Below, piece by piece: positions 56,088-64,000 of a DNA stretch of 64,000 nucleotides. The position numbers and the translations under genes are program-made. The notes beneath the pieces were generated by a model. The model ran no database searches, had not been told where the DNA came from, and was given only the letters and a program-made list of their open reading frames with translations. Location of the stretch: NCBI RefSeq assembly GCF_001305965.1, contig NZ_JXQC01000003.1, positions 1,436,905 to 1,500,904 of the forward strand. Reading direction: 5' to 3'. The number at the start of each line of letters is the position of its first letter. Position 1 is the first letter of the stretch. The stretch is from Erythrobacter sp. SG61-1L (GTDB lineage Bacteria; Pseudomonadota; Alphaproteobacteria; Sphingomonadales; Sphingomonadaceae).

Positions 56088-56343
56088 GACCAATCTCCTC
56101 AACAGAGGCACCTGGACCCATTCCAGGTGCTTGCCAGCCCTAATTGTGATGCATCGCCCCGTCCGGGCTGAGCGCCCTCCCCCGGCATGATACCTCGGGG
56201 AGAGCAAGACGGGGGACGCAGCCCGGATCGATGATCCGGCGGTATCCCAATGTCTGCGCGAGAATTTTCTCGCGAGCCGGTCCGGATAAATCCGGGCTCC
56301 GGATAGGATGCGGCCCGAAGGCCAAAACTTTCAGATCAGCGGC
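56088..56343 (-). other. Hairpin-rich leader between rpsJ and rplC
   Basis: The gap holds no gene but at least five stem-loops in a row: CACCTGGA/TCCAGGTG (56109-56129), CTCCCC/GGGGAG (56177-56202), CCGGATC/GATCCGG (56223-56239), CGCGAGAA/TTCTCGCG (56257-56274), and GAGC..CCGGA/TCCGG..GCTC (56274-56299). rpsJ and rplC are usually separated by a few tens of bases, so this looks like a structured regulatory RNA in front of rplC. Confidence 0.7.
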
Positions 56344-56655
56344 TTAGGCCAGCTTGATCTCAACATTCACACCTGCCGCCAGGTCCAGCTTCATCAGCGC
56401 GTCGACCGTCTGGGCGTTGGGCTGCACGATGTCCAGCAGCCGCTTGTAGGTGCGAACCTCGAACTGTTCCCGCGACTTCTTGTCGATGTGCGGACCGCGG
56501 TTCACGGTGAACTTCTCGATACGCGTCGGCAGCGGAATGGGGCCCCGGATCAGCGCGCCGGTGCGGCGGGCGGTTTCGGCAATCTCGCCAGTTGCCTGAT
56601 CGAGAACGCGGTGGTCAAACGCCTTGAGGCGAATGCGAATATTCTGAGCTTCCAT
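56344..56655 (-). CDS. rpsJ: 30S ribosomal protein S10
   Basis: The 103-residue S10 has [20 protein letters not shown] and [20 protein letters not shown]. Besides its ribosomal role S10 (NusE) serves in transcription antitermination. The ATG at 56655 gives the family length; a TTG two codons earlier is also in frame. Tandem terminator hairpins lie just upstream. Confidence 0.97.
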   Translation of the reverse strand: MEAQNIRIRLKAFDHRVLDQATGEIAETARRTGALIRGPIPLPTRIEKFTVNRGPHIDKKSREQFEVRTYKRLLDIVQPNAQTVDALMKLDLAAGVNVEIKLA

Positions 56656-56700
56656 TTCCAACTACCGATGCGAAAGAGCCAAGGCGATCCGAAAACCGCC

Positions 56701-56805
56701 AAAAACAAAGAACCGCCCCGCCTCACCGAATATTCGGGAAGGGGCGGCCCCCAGAAACTTTATAGGCAAAAGCCGGACCCGCAGGGGACGAATCCCCCGC
56801 GGGTC
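56701..56805 (-). terminator. Tandem terminators after tuf
   Basis: Reading the minus strand, a first hairpin (GACCCGC/GCGGGTC with inner GGGG/CCCC, 56776-56805) is followed by CGGCTTTTGCC. A second (CCGCCCC/GGGGCGG, 56713-56747, with inner CCGAATATTCGG) is followed by TTCTTTGTTTTT. Both look Rho-independent. They separate the str group from the S10 group and leave only about 45 bases before rpsJ. Confidence 0.8.
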
Positions 56806-56816
56806 GCGCGCCTATA

Positions 56817-57992
56817 TTACTTCGTGATCTTGCTGACAACCCCAGAACCGACGGTACGACCGCCTTCACGGATTGCGAAGCGAAGACCTTCGTCCATAGC
56901 GATCGGAGCAATCAGCTTCACGCCGATGGTCACGTTGTCGCCCGGCATCACCATTTCAGTGCCTTCGGGAAGGATCACTTCGCCGGTCACGTCGGTGGTG
57001 CGGAAGTAGAACTGCGGACGATAGTTGGCGAAGAACGGCGTGTGACGGCCACCTTCGTCCTTCGACAGCACGTAGACTTCGGCGTTGAATTCGGTGTGCG
57101 GGTTCACGGTGCCCGGCTTGGCCAGAACCTGACCACGCTCAACCGATTCACGAGCGATACCGCGAATCAGCGCACCGACGTTGTCGCCGGCTTCACCGCG
57201 ATCGAGCAGCTTGCGGAACATTTCGACGCCGGTCACGGTCGTCTTCTGGGTGTCCTTGATGCCGACGATTTCGACTTCGTCACCCACGTTCACAACGCCG
57301 GTTTCGATACGGCCGGTCACAACGGTACCACGACCCGAGATCGAGAACACGTCTTCGATCGGCATCAGGAAGGGCTTGTCGATCGGACGATCGGGCTGCG
57401 GGATGTAATCGTCAACAGCCTTCATCAGCTCGAGGATCGACTTTTCGCCGATTTCCGGATCGCGGCCTTCGAGAGCGGCCAGAGCCGAACCCTTGACGAT
57501 CGGAATATCGTCGCCCGGGAAGTCGTAGCTGGAGAGCAGTTCGCGGATTTCGAGTTCGACGAGCTCGAGCAGCTCTTCGTCGTCAACCTGGTCGACCTTG
57601 TTCATGTACACGACCAGAGCCGGCACGCCGACCTGGCGGGCAAGCAGGATGTGTTCGCGGGTCTGCGGCATCGGGCCGTCAGCAGCGTTCACAACCAGGA
57701 TCGCGCCGTCCATCTGGGCGGCACCGGTGATCATGTTCTTCACATAGTCAGCGTGGCCCGGGCAGTCGACGTGTGCGTAGTGACGCGCGTCGGTTTCGTA
57801 TTCCACGTGAGCGGTCGAGATGGTGATGCCGCGCTCGCGCTCTTCCGGAGCCTTGTCGATGTTCGCGAAATCGACGGGGGCGCCGAGGACCTTGGTGATC
57901 GCAGCGGTCAGCGTGGTCTTGCCGTGGTCGACGTGACCGATGGTGCCGATGTTGCAGTGCGGCTTGGTCCGCTCAAATTTTGCCTTAGCCAT
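56817..57992 (-). CDS. tuf: Elongation factor Tu
   Basis: EF-Tu delivers aminoacyl-tRNA to the ribosome. The 391-residue protein has GHVDHGKT at 19-26, [12 protein letters not shown] and the NKVD guanine-specificity motif, and ends in [11 protein letters not shown]. The length is typical of alphaproteobacteria. It follows fusA by 89 bases and is closed by tandem terminators. Confidence 0.99.
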   Translation of the reverse strand: MAKAKFERTKPHCNIGTIGHVDHGKTTLTAAITKVLGAPVDFANIDKAPEERERGITISTAHVEYETDARHYAHVDCPGHADYVKNMITGAAQMDGAILVVNAADGPMPQTREHILLARQVGVPALVVYMNKVDQVDDEELLELVELEIRELLSSYDFPGDDIPIVKGSALAALEGRDPEIGEKSILELMKAVDDYIPQPDRPIDKPFLMPIEDVFSISGRGTVVTGRIETGVVNVGDEVEIVGIKDTQKTTVTGVEMFRKLLDRGEAGDNVGALIRGIARESVERGQVLAKPGTVNPHTEFNAEVYVLSKDEGGRHTPFFANYRPQFYFRTTDVTGEVILPEGTEMVMPGDNVTIGVKLIAPIAMDEGLRFAIREGGRTVGSGVVSKITK

Positions 57993-58081
57993 TTGTCAAA
58001 ACCTCTATTTTCTCAAAATTCGATCAATGCGGGAGACGGCGCCCGTTGAATCAGGCGCCGCCCCTAGACGGTCACTCGCCT

Positions 58082-60175
58082 TTAGGCAAGCTTCTCCTTG
58101 ACTTCGGCCGCCACGTTGGCGGGCACTTCGTCATAGTGCGAGAACTGCATCGTGTACTGGGCGCGGCCCTGGGTGAACGAACGCAGTTCATTGACGTAGC
58201 CGAACATGTTGGCCAGCGGCACGAAGGCCTCGACCACCTGGGCATTACCGCGGCTGTCGGTGCCCTGGATCTGGCCACGACGGGAGTTCATGTCGCCGAT
58301 AACGTCGCCCATGAATTCTTCCGGAGTAACCACTTCCACCTTCATGATCGGTTCGAGCAGCTTGATGCCCGACTTCTCGGCCACTTCGCGCATCGCGCCG
58401 CGACCGGCGATTTCGAACGCGATCGTCGAGGAGTCGACGTCGTGATACGCACCGTCATAGAGGCGAATTTCGAAGTCGATGATCGGGAAGCCGATCAGAT
58501 AGCCGCTGGCTGCCTGTTCGCGCATGCCCTTTTCGATCGACGGAATGTATTCGCGCGGAATGTTGCCGCCCTTGATCTCGTCGATGAAGGTGATGCCAGC
58601 ACCGCGTTCGCCCGGAGCAACCTTGACCTTCACGCGACCGAACTGACCGGTACCGCCCGACTGCTTCTTGTGGGTGAAGTCCACATCGACAGGCTTCGAA
58701 AGCGATTCGCGATAGGCCACCTGCGGCGCACCGACGTTGGCTTCGACCTTGAATTCGCGACGCATGCGGTCGACGAGGATTTCAAGGTGAAGTTCGCCCA
58801 TGCCCTTGATGATGGTCTGGCCCGATTCATGGTCGGTCGAGACGCGGAACGAGGGATCTTCGGCAGCCAGGCGGTTGAGCGCGATGCCCATCTTTTCCTG
58901 GTCGGCCTTGGTCTTGGGTTCCACCGACAGTTCGATAACCGGCTCGGGGAATTCCATACGCTCGAGGATGATCGGCGCGTTCTTGGCGCACAGCGTATCG
59001 CCCGTGGTGGTTTCCTTCAGGCCCGCCAGAGCAACGATGTCGCCAGCGAATGCTTCGTCGATGTCCTCACGGTTGTTGGAGTGCATCAGCAGCATACGGC
59101 CGATCTTTTCGTCCTTCTCCTTCACGGAGTTAAGGTACGAACCCTTCGACAGCTTGCCCGAATAGATGCGGGCGAAGGTCAGCGAACCCACGAACGGGTC
59201 GTTCATGATCTTGAACGCCAGCGCGCTGAACGGAGCTTCGTCGCTCGAAGGACGGGTATCTTCTTCGTCCGTGCCGGGCTTCACGCCCTTGATGGCCGGA
59301 ACGTCGATCGGGCTCGGCAGGTAGTCGACAACGGCGTCGAGCAGGGCCTGCACGCCCTTGTTCTTGAACGAGGAGCCGCACAGCACCGGAACGAACGCAT
59401 GTTCCAGCGTGCCCTTGCGGATCAGCGCCTTGAGCTGGGCCACGTCGGGCTCAACGCCTTCGAGGTAGGCTTCGGTCGCATCGTCGTCCTGTTCGACGGC
59501 GAGTTCGACCAGCTTCTGGCGATAGTCGGCAGCCTTGTCGGCGAGGTCGGCCGGGATTTCTTCGTAGAAGAATTCGGCGCCCAGGCTTTCATCCTTCCAG
59601 ATGATCGCACGGTTGTTGACGAGGTCCACCAGGCCCTTGAAGCCCGATTCAGCGCCGATCGGCAGATAGAGCACGAGCGGAACCGCGCCGAGGCGATCGA
59701 TGATCGTCTGCACGCAGTAGTAGAAGTCCGCACCGGTACGGTCGAGCTTGTTGATGTAGCACATCCGGGGCACGCCGTACTTTTCAGCCTGGCGCCACAC
59801 GGTTTCGGACTGCGGCTCAACGCCGGCCACGCCGTCGAAAGCGGCAACCGCACCGTCGAGCACGCGCAGCGAACGTTCCACCTCGATGGTGAAGTCCACG
59901 TGGCCCGGGGTGTCGATGATGTTCAGGCGATGCTCGGGGCCATTGCCTTCGTCAGCCTTCCAGAAGCAGGTCGTCGCGGCCGACGTGATGGTGATGCCGC
60001 GTTCCTGTTCCTGTTCCATCCAGTCCATGGTGGCGGCGCCATCGTGCACTTCGCCGATCTTGTAGGACTTGCCGGTGTAGTAGAGAATCCGCTCGGTCGT
60101 CGTGGTCTTGCCGGCGTCGATATGCGCCATGATACCGAAATTGCGGTAGCGTTCGATCGGATGGCTGCGTGCCAT
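58082..60175 (-). CDS. fusA: Elongation factor G
   Basis: EF-G drives translocation. The 697-residue protein has AHIDAGKTT at 17-25, [30 protein letters not shown] and the domain IV-V segments expected. It lies in the str group, 119 bases after rpsG and 89 before tuf. Confidence 0.99.
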   Translation of the reverse strand: MARSHPIERYRNFGIMAHIDAGKTTTTERILYYTGKSYKIGEVHDGAATMDWMEQEQERGITITSAATTCFWKADEGNGPEHRLNIIDTPGHVDFTIEVERSLRVLDGAVAAFDGVAGVEPQSETVWRQAEKYGVPRMCYINKLDRTGADFYYCVQTIIDRLGAVPLVLYLPIGAESGFKGLVDLVNNRAIIWKDESLGAEFFYEEIPADLADKAADYRQKLVELAVEQDDDATEAYLEGVEPDVAQLKALIRKGTLEHAFVPVLCGSSFKNKGVQALLDAVVDYLPSPIDVPAIKGVKPGTDEEDTRPSSDEAPFSALAFKIMNDPFVGSLTFARIYSGKLSKGSYLNSVKEKDEKIGRMLLMHSNNREDIDEAFAGDIVALAGLKETTTGDTLCAKNAPIILERMEFPEPVIELSVEPKTKADQEKMGIALNRLAAEDPSFRVSTDHESGQTIIKGMGELHLEILVDRMRREFKVEANVGAPQVAYRESLSKPVDVDFTHKKQSGGTGQFGRVKVKVAPGERGAGITFIDEIKGGNIPREYIPSIEKGMREQAASGYLIGFPIIDFEIRLYDGAYHDVDSSTIAFEIAGRGAMREVAEKSGIKLLEPIMKVEVVTPEEFMGDVIGDMNSRRGQIQGTDSRGNAQVVEAFVPLANMFGYVNELRSFTQGRAQYTMQFSHYDEVPANVAAEVKEKLA

Positions 60176-60294
60176 GGTGGTTTCCTTAAGGCCTTTCGGA
60201 GTTCAGGCCGGCCAATGCCGGCCCTCGCCCCATATAGTAACGATTGTGACCGGCAAAAGACACGCCCGATGCGTGCCCTTCCCCGGCCCGCCGC

Positions 60295-60765
60295 TTACCA
60301 GCGGTAGTGGCTGAACGCGCGGTTGGCGTCGGCCATGCGGTGAGTATCTTCCCGCTTCTTGACCGCGTTGCCGCGATTGTTCGCCGCATCCATCAGCTCA
60401 CCCGAAAGGCGGGCAGCCATGGTGGTTTCCGCACGGCCGCGAGCGGCAGTGATGAGCCAGCGGATCGCCAGGGCCTGGGCGCGCTCGGGGCGCACTTCCA
60501 CGGGAACCTGGTAGGTTGCACCACCAACGCGGCGCGAACGCACTTCGATGGCGGGCTTCACATTGTTCAGCGCGTCATGGAAAACCTGAACCGGATCGGT
60601 CTTGGCCTTGGTCTCGACAGTGTCGAGCGCGCCATAGACGATCTTTTCGGCGGCAGACTTCTTGCCGTCATACATCAGGTTGTTCATGAACTTCGAAAGC
60701 ACCACATCCCCAAACTTGGGATCGGGCAGGATTTCCCGCTTCTCGGGACGACGACGACGTGACAT
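60295..60765 (-). CDS. rpsG: 30S ribosomal protein S7
   Basis: The 156-residue S7 starts [20 protein letters not shown] and has [20 protein letters not shown] and the C-terminal [14 protein letters not shown]. It organises the 16S head and contacts E-site tRNA. It follows rpsL by 75 bases. Confidence 0.98.
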   Translation of the reverse strand: MSRRRRPEKREILPDPKFGDVVLSKFMNNLMYDGKKSAAEKIVYGALDTVETKAKTDPVQVFHDALNNVKPAIEVRSRRVGGATYQVPVEVRPERAQALAIRWLITAARGRAETTMAARLSGELMDAANNRGNAVKKREDTHRMADANRAFSHYRW

Positions 60766-60840
60766 CGGTAATTCCTTTTCAACTGGGCGGCGCTTCCGTC
60801 AGGCGGCGCGCCGGCCCTCAATCCTTGCTCGCGGCGGAGC

Positions 60841-61212
60841 TTACTTAGGACGCTTGGCGCCGTACTTCGAACGGCTCTGCTTGCGGTCCTTCACGCCCTG
60901 CGTGTCGAGCACGCCGCGCAGCACGTGGTAACGCACGCCGGGAAGGTCGCGCACACGGCCGCCGCGGATCAGCACAACCGAGTGTTCCTGCAGGTTGTGG
61001 CCTTCGCCGGGGATGTAGGAAATGACTTCGCGCTGGTTGGTCAGACGGACCTTGGCGACCTTGCGGAGAGCCGAGTTCGGCTTCTTCGGGGTCGTGGTGT
61101 AAACGCGAGTGCAGACGCCGCGCTTCTGCGGGTTCTGCTCCATCGCAGGCACCTTGCTCTTGGCCTTCTGCGGCACGCGGCCCTTGCGGACCAGCTGGTT
61201 GATCGTAGGCAT
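60841..61212 (-). CDS. rpsL: 30S ribosomal protein S12
   Basis: The 123-residue S12 has [20 protein letters not shown] and the streptomycin-related loop [20 protein letters not shown] with the wild-type Lys at the usual resistance position, followed by [20 protein letters not shown]. It heads the str group; its promoter must lie in the 335-base upstream gap. Confidence 0.98.
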   Translation of the reverse strand: MPTINQLVRKGRVPQKAKSKVPAMEQNPQKRGVCTRVYTTTPKKPNSALRKVAKVRLTNQREVISYIPGEGHNLQEHSVVLIRGGRVRDLPGVRYHVLRGVLDTQGVKDRKQSRSKYGAKRPK

Positions 61213-61547
61213 TAAATCTCTTCACCTTATCTTCTGACCCCAAAGGGGATCAGGCTTGTCGACAATACGACCGGGTGAAGAGTGAAGGATGGAGACCTTT
61301 CGTCATTCCCGCGAAAGCGGAAACCCAGACCCCACGAAAGAGGCCCCGAAAGAAGCACCAGCCGAAACGCTCCACCAGGCCACAAGGCCGGGTTACTTTG
61401 CCGACCGCCCCCAAGGGACCGCGCCGCCAATGTTCAGCTCGAAATGCCCGGAACAGGGAATCCCTGCCCGAACTTGTGCGGGCCATTAGGGGAAAGGGGG
61501 AATGAGGTCAAGCGGGGGTGGGCGAACGAAATGGCGCAATACCAGCC
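61213..61547. other. Gene-free region upstream of rpsL
   Basis: This 335-base stretch carries a short hairpin GACCCC/GGGGATC (61236-61252) in the presumed rpsL leader and a repeat at 61301-61326. No gene is supportable; the open frames in it are translations of the repeat. I could not pick a clear promoter for rpsL. Confidence 0.6.
61301..61326. repeat. CATTCCCGCGAAAGCGG repeat
   Basis: CGTCATTCCCGCGAAAGCGG belongs to a widely dispersed intergenic palindrome type whose translation reads HSRESGNP. It is a single, slightly decayed copy (CGGAAA in place of CGGGAA). Confidence 0.75.
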
Positions 61548-61916
61548 TTACCAATACAGCCTGGTGCTATACGTCCCCTGCACTGGCTGGCCCTCAGGAT
61601 TTCCCGCCGGGCGAAATTTCGCTCTCTGAACGACGAGATCGCAAATTTTCGCATCGATTCGATCATCACCCGAACTCTGTAGAACCGTGCAATGAGTCAC
61701 CTTTCCTTCGGGCGAGACGTGAAAAACATAGCCGACCAAACCATGTAGACGACCCTTGAAGACCGGATCGATCAGGTCGCGAGCGAGAAACCACTTGCCC
61801 GAGTTCAAAGGTTTCGACGGAGCGAAAGGAACCCGTTCTGCAGCATATCCGGAGTAAGGCACGGAAGCCAGCAGTCCAACGCACATCATGCCGAACATGA
61901 TCCGTCGCGCCTTCAT
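61548..61916 (-). CDS. Small secreted TonB-C-like protein
   Basis: The 122-residue protein has a signal peptide (FGMMCVGLLASVPYSGYAA, cut before ERVPF). Its C-terminal half has GLVGYVFHVSPEGKVTHCTV, then SSGDDRIDAKICDLVVQRAK and FRPA, the pattern of the TonB C-terminal domain. It lacks the membrane anchor and Pro-rich spacer of a true TonB, so it is not an energy transducer by itself. Two cysteines could pair. It is a single gene behind the rpsL region. The base composition is less GC-rich than its neighbours. Confidence 0.72.
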   Translation of the reverse strand: MKARRIMFGMMCVGLLASVPYSGYAAERVPFAPSKPLNSGKWFLARDLIDPVFKGRLHGLVGYVFHVSPEGKVTHCTVLQSSGDDRIDAKICDLVVQRAKFRPAGNPEGQPVQGTYSTRLYW

Positions 61917-62556
61917 CCGAAAAAACCCGATTTCCGGCGGACTCGTGTTTCAAATATCATCTCGATAACCCGGCCTGTGACAGTTTTGGCATCTCACGAA
62001 GCGATCTCCGGCCAATAATCCATTTTCCTACACGCCCCGCTTCTGCAATCTGCCGTGGGTTATGGCCCAACCTTCCCCGCCCGGCACATTCCGCATTTCT
62101 CCCTATCCGGTTGAGGATCGGCCGGGTTTCCGGCTGCGCGGTTGGTGCGTCTCCTTTGCGGCATCGCGGCTTGGTGTGAGGGCAGGCTGGGCCCCCGCCT
62201 GCGCGGGGGTGACGAAGATGGGGCGCGAGGCTACGAAGAGAGGCGCGACGGGGACGAAGGATGGGTGCGTTGGGCCTCATGCCGTGAAGCACGCGGGGTG
62301 CACGAAAGCGCGAAATGGAAAGTCACACATCGTCAGGCGCGCAATGGCCGAAAACGGCTCGAAACCGCGCCTTGCAGGGGGTGTTACACAGTGTGTTTCG
62401 GGGGCCGTTCTGCGTAACACATGGCAGCCACATCCGCCCCGCCCTGCTCAGGCGGCGAGGTTTCGCGAGATCGGATTTCGTGCGGGTCTCGCCCGCATGT
62501 CACGCGGCGGATTGCCGCGCGGCTGCGCCGCTCGCAAGGACGACAGGAGGCCGGCT
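61917..62556. other. 640-bp gene-free stretch
   Basis: No gene can be supported here. It contains a REP-like palindrome at 62187-62213 and an inverted pair GTGTTAC (62381-62387) / GTAACAC (62413-62419). The frames open in this region are Arg/Gly-rich translations of repeats without ribosome sites. A decayed gene or an unrecognised RNA cannot be excluded. Confidence 0.6.
62187..62213. repeat. REP-like palindrome (GCCCCCGCCTGCGCGGGGG)
   Basis: CCCCCGC-CTG-CGCGGGGGTGAC forms a strong short hairpin of the kind scattered between genes in sphingomonads and translating as GPRLRGGD. Single copy in this window. Confidence 0.7.
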
Positions 62557-63279
62557 CTAATTGCCCGGCGGCGGGGGCGGCGGGCTGCCTGCTCCACCCG
62601 GTGCAGCGCCCGGTGCGCCGGCCGGGCCACCGCGCTGCGGGCGCATAGTGCCGGGGCCTTCGCGCAGGGCGACGATCTCGTCGGCTACCAGCCAGCCATC
62701 CTTGTTGAGGTCCGCCTTGTCGAAGCGGGCACCTTCAAAGGCCAGCAGTTCTTCCAGCGAAACGCCGCCATCGTAATTGGTGTTCGCTTCCACGATCAGC
62801 GTGGCGGTGATCGGGGCGATCACGTCTTCCAGCACTTCATCCTCGCGGTCCTTGCCGAGTTCGACCGGCAATTGCTCGGCAACCAGCGCGATCTGCTCGC
62901 CGCTCGTCATGCCGTCTTCCGCAAGCACGGCCGAACCGAGCGTGCGCTGCCAGGCGGCGAATTCCTCGGGGCTGATCTGGCGGTTACGGTCCGTATCCAC
63001 CTCGGCAAAGCGCCGGGCGATCATCGCAGCCTTGCGCGCTTCTATCGCGGCGTTGAATTCGGCCAGCGTGATCGTGCCGTCGCGGTCGGTATCGGCGGCG
63101 CGGAAGATCTTCTCCACCGCCTGGTCGAACTTCTTGCGGGCAATCGGCGTGGAAGGAGGCGCGCCGTTGGGGCGCTTGATGCGAGACATGTCGCCGCCAT
63201 ATTGCACTTCCTGCGCGGCCAGCACCGAGGGTGCGGCCAGCGCCAGCGCGACTGCCAGAGTGGGAAGAAACCTGCTCAT
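62557..63279 (-). CDS. Secreted EF-hand protein
   Basis: The 240-residue protein has a signal peptide (FLPTLAVALALAAPSVLAAQ) and four EF-hand loops: DTDRDGTITLAEF, DTDRNRQISPEEF, NTNYDGGVSLEEL and DLNKDGWLVADEI. The first, third and fourth look able to bind calcium; the second lacks the central Gly. The C-terminus is a Gly/Ala/Pro-rich tail ending PPPPPPGN. AGGAGG lies seven bases before the ATG. A role in calcium buffering or sensing in the periplasm is likely; the partner is unknown. Confidence 0.88.
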   Translation of the reverse strand: MSRFLPTLAVALALAAPSVLAAQEVQYGGDMSRIKRPNGAPPSTPIARKKFDQAVEKIFRAADTDRDGTITLAEFNAAIEARKAAMIARRFAEVDTDRNRQISPEEFAAWQRTLGSAVLAEDGMTSGEQIALVAEQLPVELGKDREDEVLEDVIAPITATLIVEANTNYDGGVSLEELLAFEGARFDKADLNKDGWLVADEIVALREGPGTMRPQRGGPAGAPGAAPGGAGSPPPPPPGN

Positions 63280-63366
63280 GATGTGCCCTCCTGCCGTCCC
63301 GCGCGGGGCGGTTCCTCTTCCTCGGGCCGTGAACCGCGGATGAACCACGTTCCCGCCGCCCGCGCC

Positions 63367-63882
63367 TCAGCGGCCGACGATGCCCAGCAGTTCGATCGTG
63401 AAGAACAGGGTCGCCCCGCCCGGGATCGGACCGGCGCCGCGCGGGCCGTAGCCCATGTCCGCCGGCACAGCGAGTTCGATTGTATCGCCCACGCCCATCT
63501 GCGGCACGGCCATCTGCCATGCGGGGATCAGGCCGCGCAGGGGGAAAGTGGCCGGACGGCCGGAGGCATAGGAACTGTCGAACTCCGACCCATCGGTCAG
63601 CGTGCCGCGATAATGGATGCGTACCACATCGCGCACGGTGGGATGCTCGCCCGTGCCGTCACCCTTCACCCGGCGCCACATCAGGCCGCCTTCCATCCAC
63701 TGCCAGCCATCTTCGGCCTTGAGCGAAGCCAGTGCGGCCTGCTGCTTGTTGAGCCAGGCGGCATCCTGCTGGAGGCCGGTCCCCTGCGGCTCTTCCTGAG
63801 CGCGGGCGGCGGTAAGGACCAGCGCGGGAATGGCCGTGACGGCGAGCAGCAGGAACGGGGCGTAGGAAAGGATGCGTTTCAT
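63367..63882 (-). CDS. Secreted FKBP-type peptidyl-prolyl isomerase
   Basis: The 171-residue protein has an N-terminal signal or anchor segment (LLLAVTAIPALVLTAARAQ) and a C-terminal FKBP domain: VRIHYRGTLTDGSEFDSSYA, FPLRGLIPAWQMAVPQMGVG and ELAVPADMGYGPRGAGPIPG. The spacing and the key Tyr, Phe, Asp and Trp are in place, so it should catalyse prolyl isomerisation in the periplasm. The EF-hand gene follows after 87 bases on the same strand, and a probable regulator gene lies upstream. Confidence 0.93.
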   Translation of the reverse strand: MKRILSYAPFLLLAVTAIPALVLTAARAQEEPQGTGLQQDAAWLNKQQAALASLKAEDGWQWMEGGLMWRRVKGDGTGEHPTVRDVVRIHYRGTLTDGSEFDSSYASGRPATFPLRGLIPAWQMAVPQMGVGDTIELAVPADMGYGPRGAGPIPGGATLFFTIELLGIVGR

Positions 63883-63916
63883 CGGGAGAGTCTTTGCTTG
63901 AAAGGGCGGCCCTGTT

Positions 63917-64000
63917 TCAGGCCATCAGGAATTCGACCAATTGGCGGACCTTTTTCTGGCGCCATTGGGGACGGGGCGCCACCAGCCAGTATGCACGGTG
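63917..64000 (-). CDS. C-terminal fragment, probable LysR-type regulator
   Basis: The last 27 codons of a gene enter from the right edge and end in TGA at 63919-63917: AYWLVAPRPQWRQKKVRQLV, then EFLMA. The YWLVAPRP...VRQLVEFL pattern matches the end of the effector domain of LysR-type regulators, but so short a piece is only suggestive. It is on the same strand as the FKBP gene, 34 bases upstream of its start. Confidence 0.55.
   Translation of the reverse strand, partial: HRAYWLVAPRPQWRQKKVRQLVEFLMA

Noticed and set aside
58046-60307. 753-codon plus-strand frame opposite fusA
   Set aside because: It is an antisense shadow of elongation factor G.
61548-61916. Full TonB energy transducer
   Set aside because: It has a cleavable signal peptide and only the C-terminal domain; no membrane anchor remains and no Pro-rich spacer or exbBD neighbours are present.
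62142-62417. 91-codon plus-strand frame
   Set aside because: It translates a REP-like palindrome (GPRLRGGD) and Arg-rich noise, with no ribosome site.

Overview
The window looks like chromosomal DNA of a GC-rich alphaproteobacterium, most likely a sphingomonad (Sphingomonadales: Sphingomonadaceae or Erythrobacteraceae). This rests on the GTTC-N7-GTTC type LexA box in front of uvrA, the gene orders mdh...sucD-sucA-sucB-lpd and str-S10-spc-alpha without rpmJ, the very high GC with long antisense open frames, and several families of short palindromic repeats between genes. The genus cannot be fixed from sequence alone.

Layout. 1-2.9 kb: a perfect-looking 86-bp fold-back at the very left edge, a small unknown gene, an unknown six-helix membrane protein and a CHRD-domain lipoprotein. 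2.2-5.9 kb: uvrA under a clear SOS box, followed by a translationally coupled nucleotidyltransferase-like gene and a 60-residue basic protein. 6-15.6 kb: the most remarkable region, a Slam-type outer-membrane lipoprotein exporter (TPR plus DUF560 barrel) followed on the same strand by five paralogous lipoproteins. All five have a 21-residue signal peptide, Cys22-GGGG, a Pro/Thr linker and one or three TbpB-like beta-barrel domains (seven domains in all). A divergent hdeD-like gene sits inside the array and no TonB-dependent receptor is adjacent. 15.8-19.1 kb: two coupled secreted proteins and an M3-family peptidyl-dipeptidase lipoprotein. 19.2-22.1 kb: a btuF-btuC-btuD type importer operon behind a cobalamin riboswitch. 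22.3-26 kb: a SleB-type cell-wall hydrolase, an unknown gene and a membrane GGDEF-EAL protein.

26.4-34.8 kb: TCA-cycle genes mdh, (secreted unknown), sucD, sucA, sucB, lpd. sucC is not here, and a GIY-YIG nuclease gene framed by palindromic repeats sits between sucB and lpd. 34.8-40.4 kb: M20 amidohydrolase, VOC protein, PepSY protein and TRIC channel in a tightly overlapping run, then secreted proteins including two paralogues.

40.4-61.2 kb: one long minus-strand block of translation genes in transcription order rpsL-rpsG-fusA-tuf, rpsJ...rpsQ, rplN...rpmD, [acyltransferase 3], rplO-secY-adk, rpsM-rpsK-rpoA-rplQ. Unusual points are tandem terminators between tuf and rpsJ, a 256-bp hairpin-rich gap between rpsJ and rplC, a terminator plus a membrane acyltransferase gene wedged between rpmD and rplO, and a good promoter with a long leader ahead of rpsM. 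61.5-64 kb: a small TonB-C-like protein, a 640-bp gene-free stretch with repeats, an EF-hand protein, an FKBP isomerase and the tail of a probable LysR-type regulator running off the right edge.
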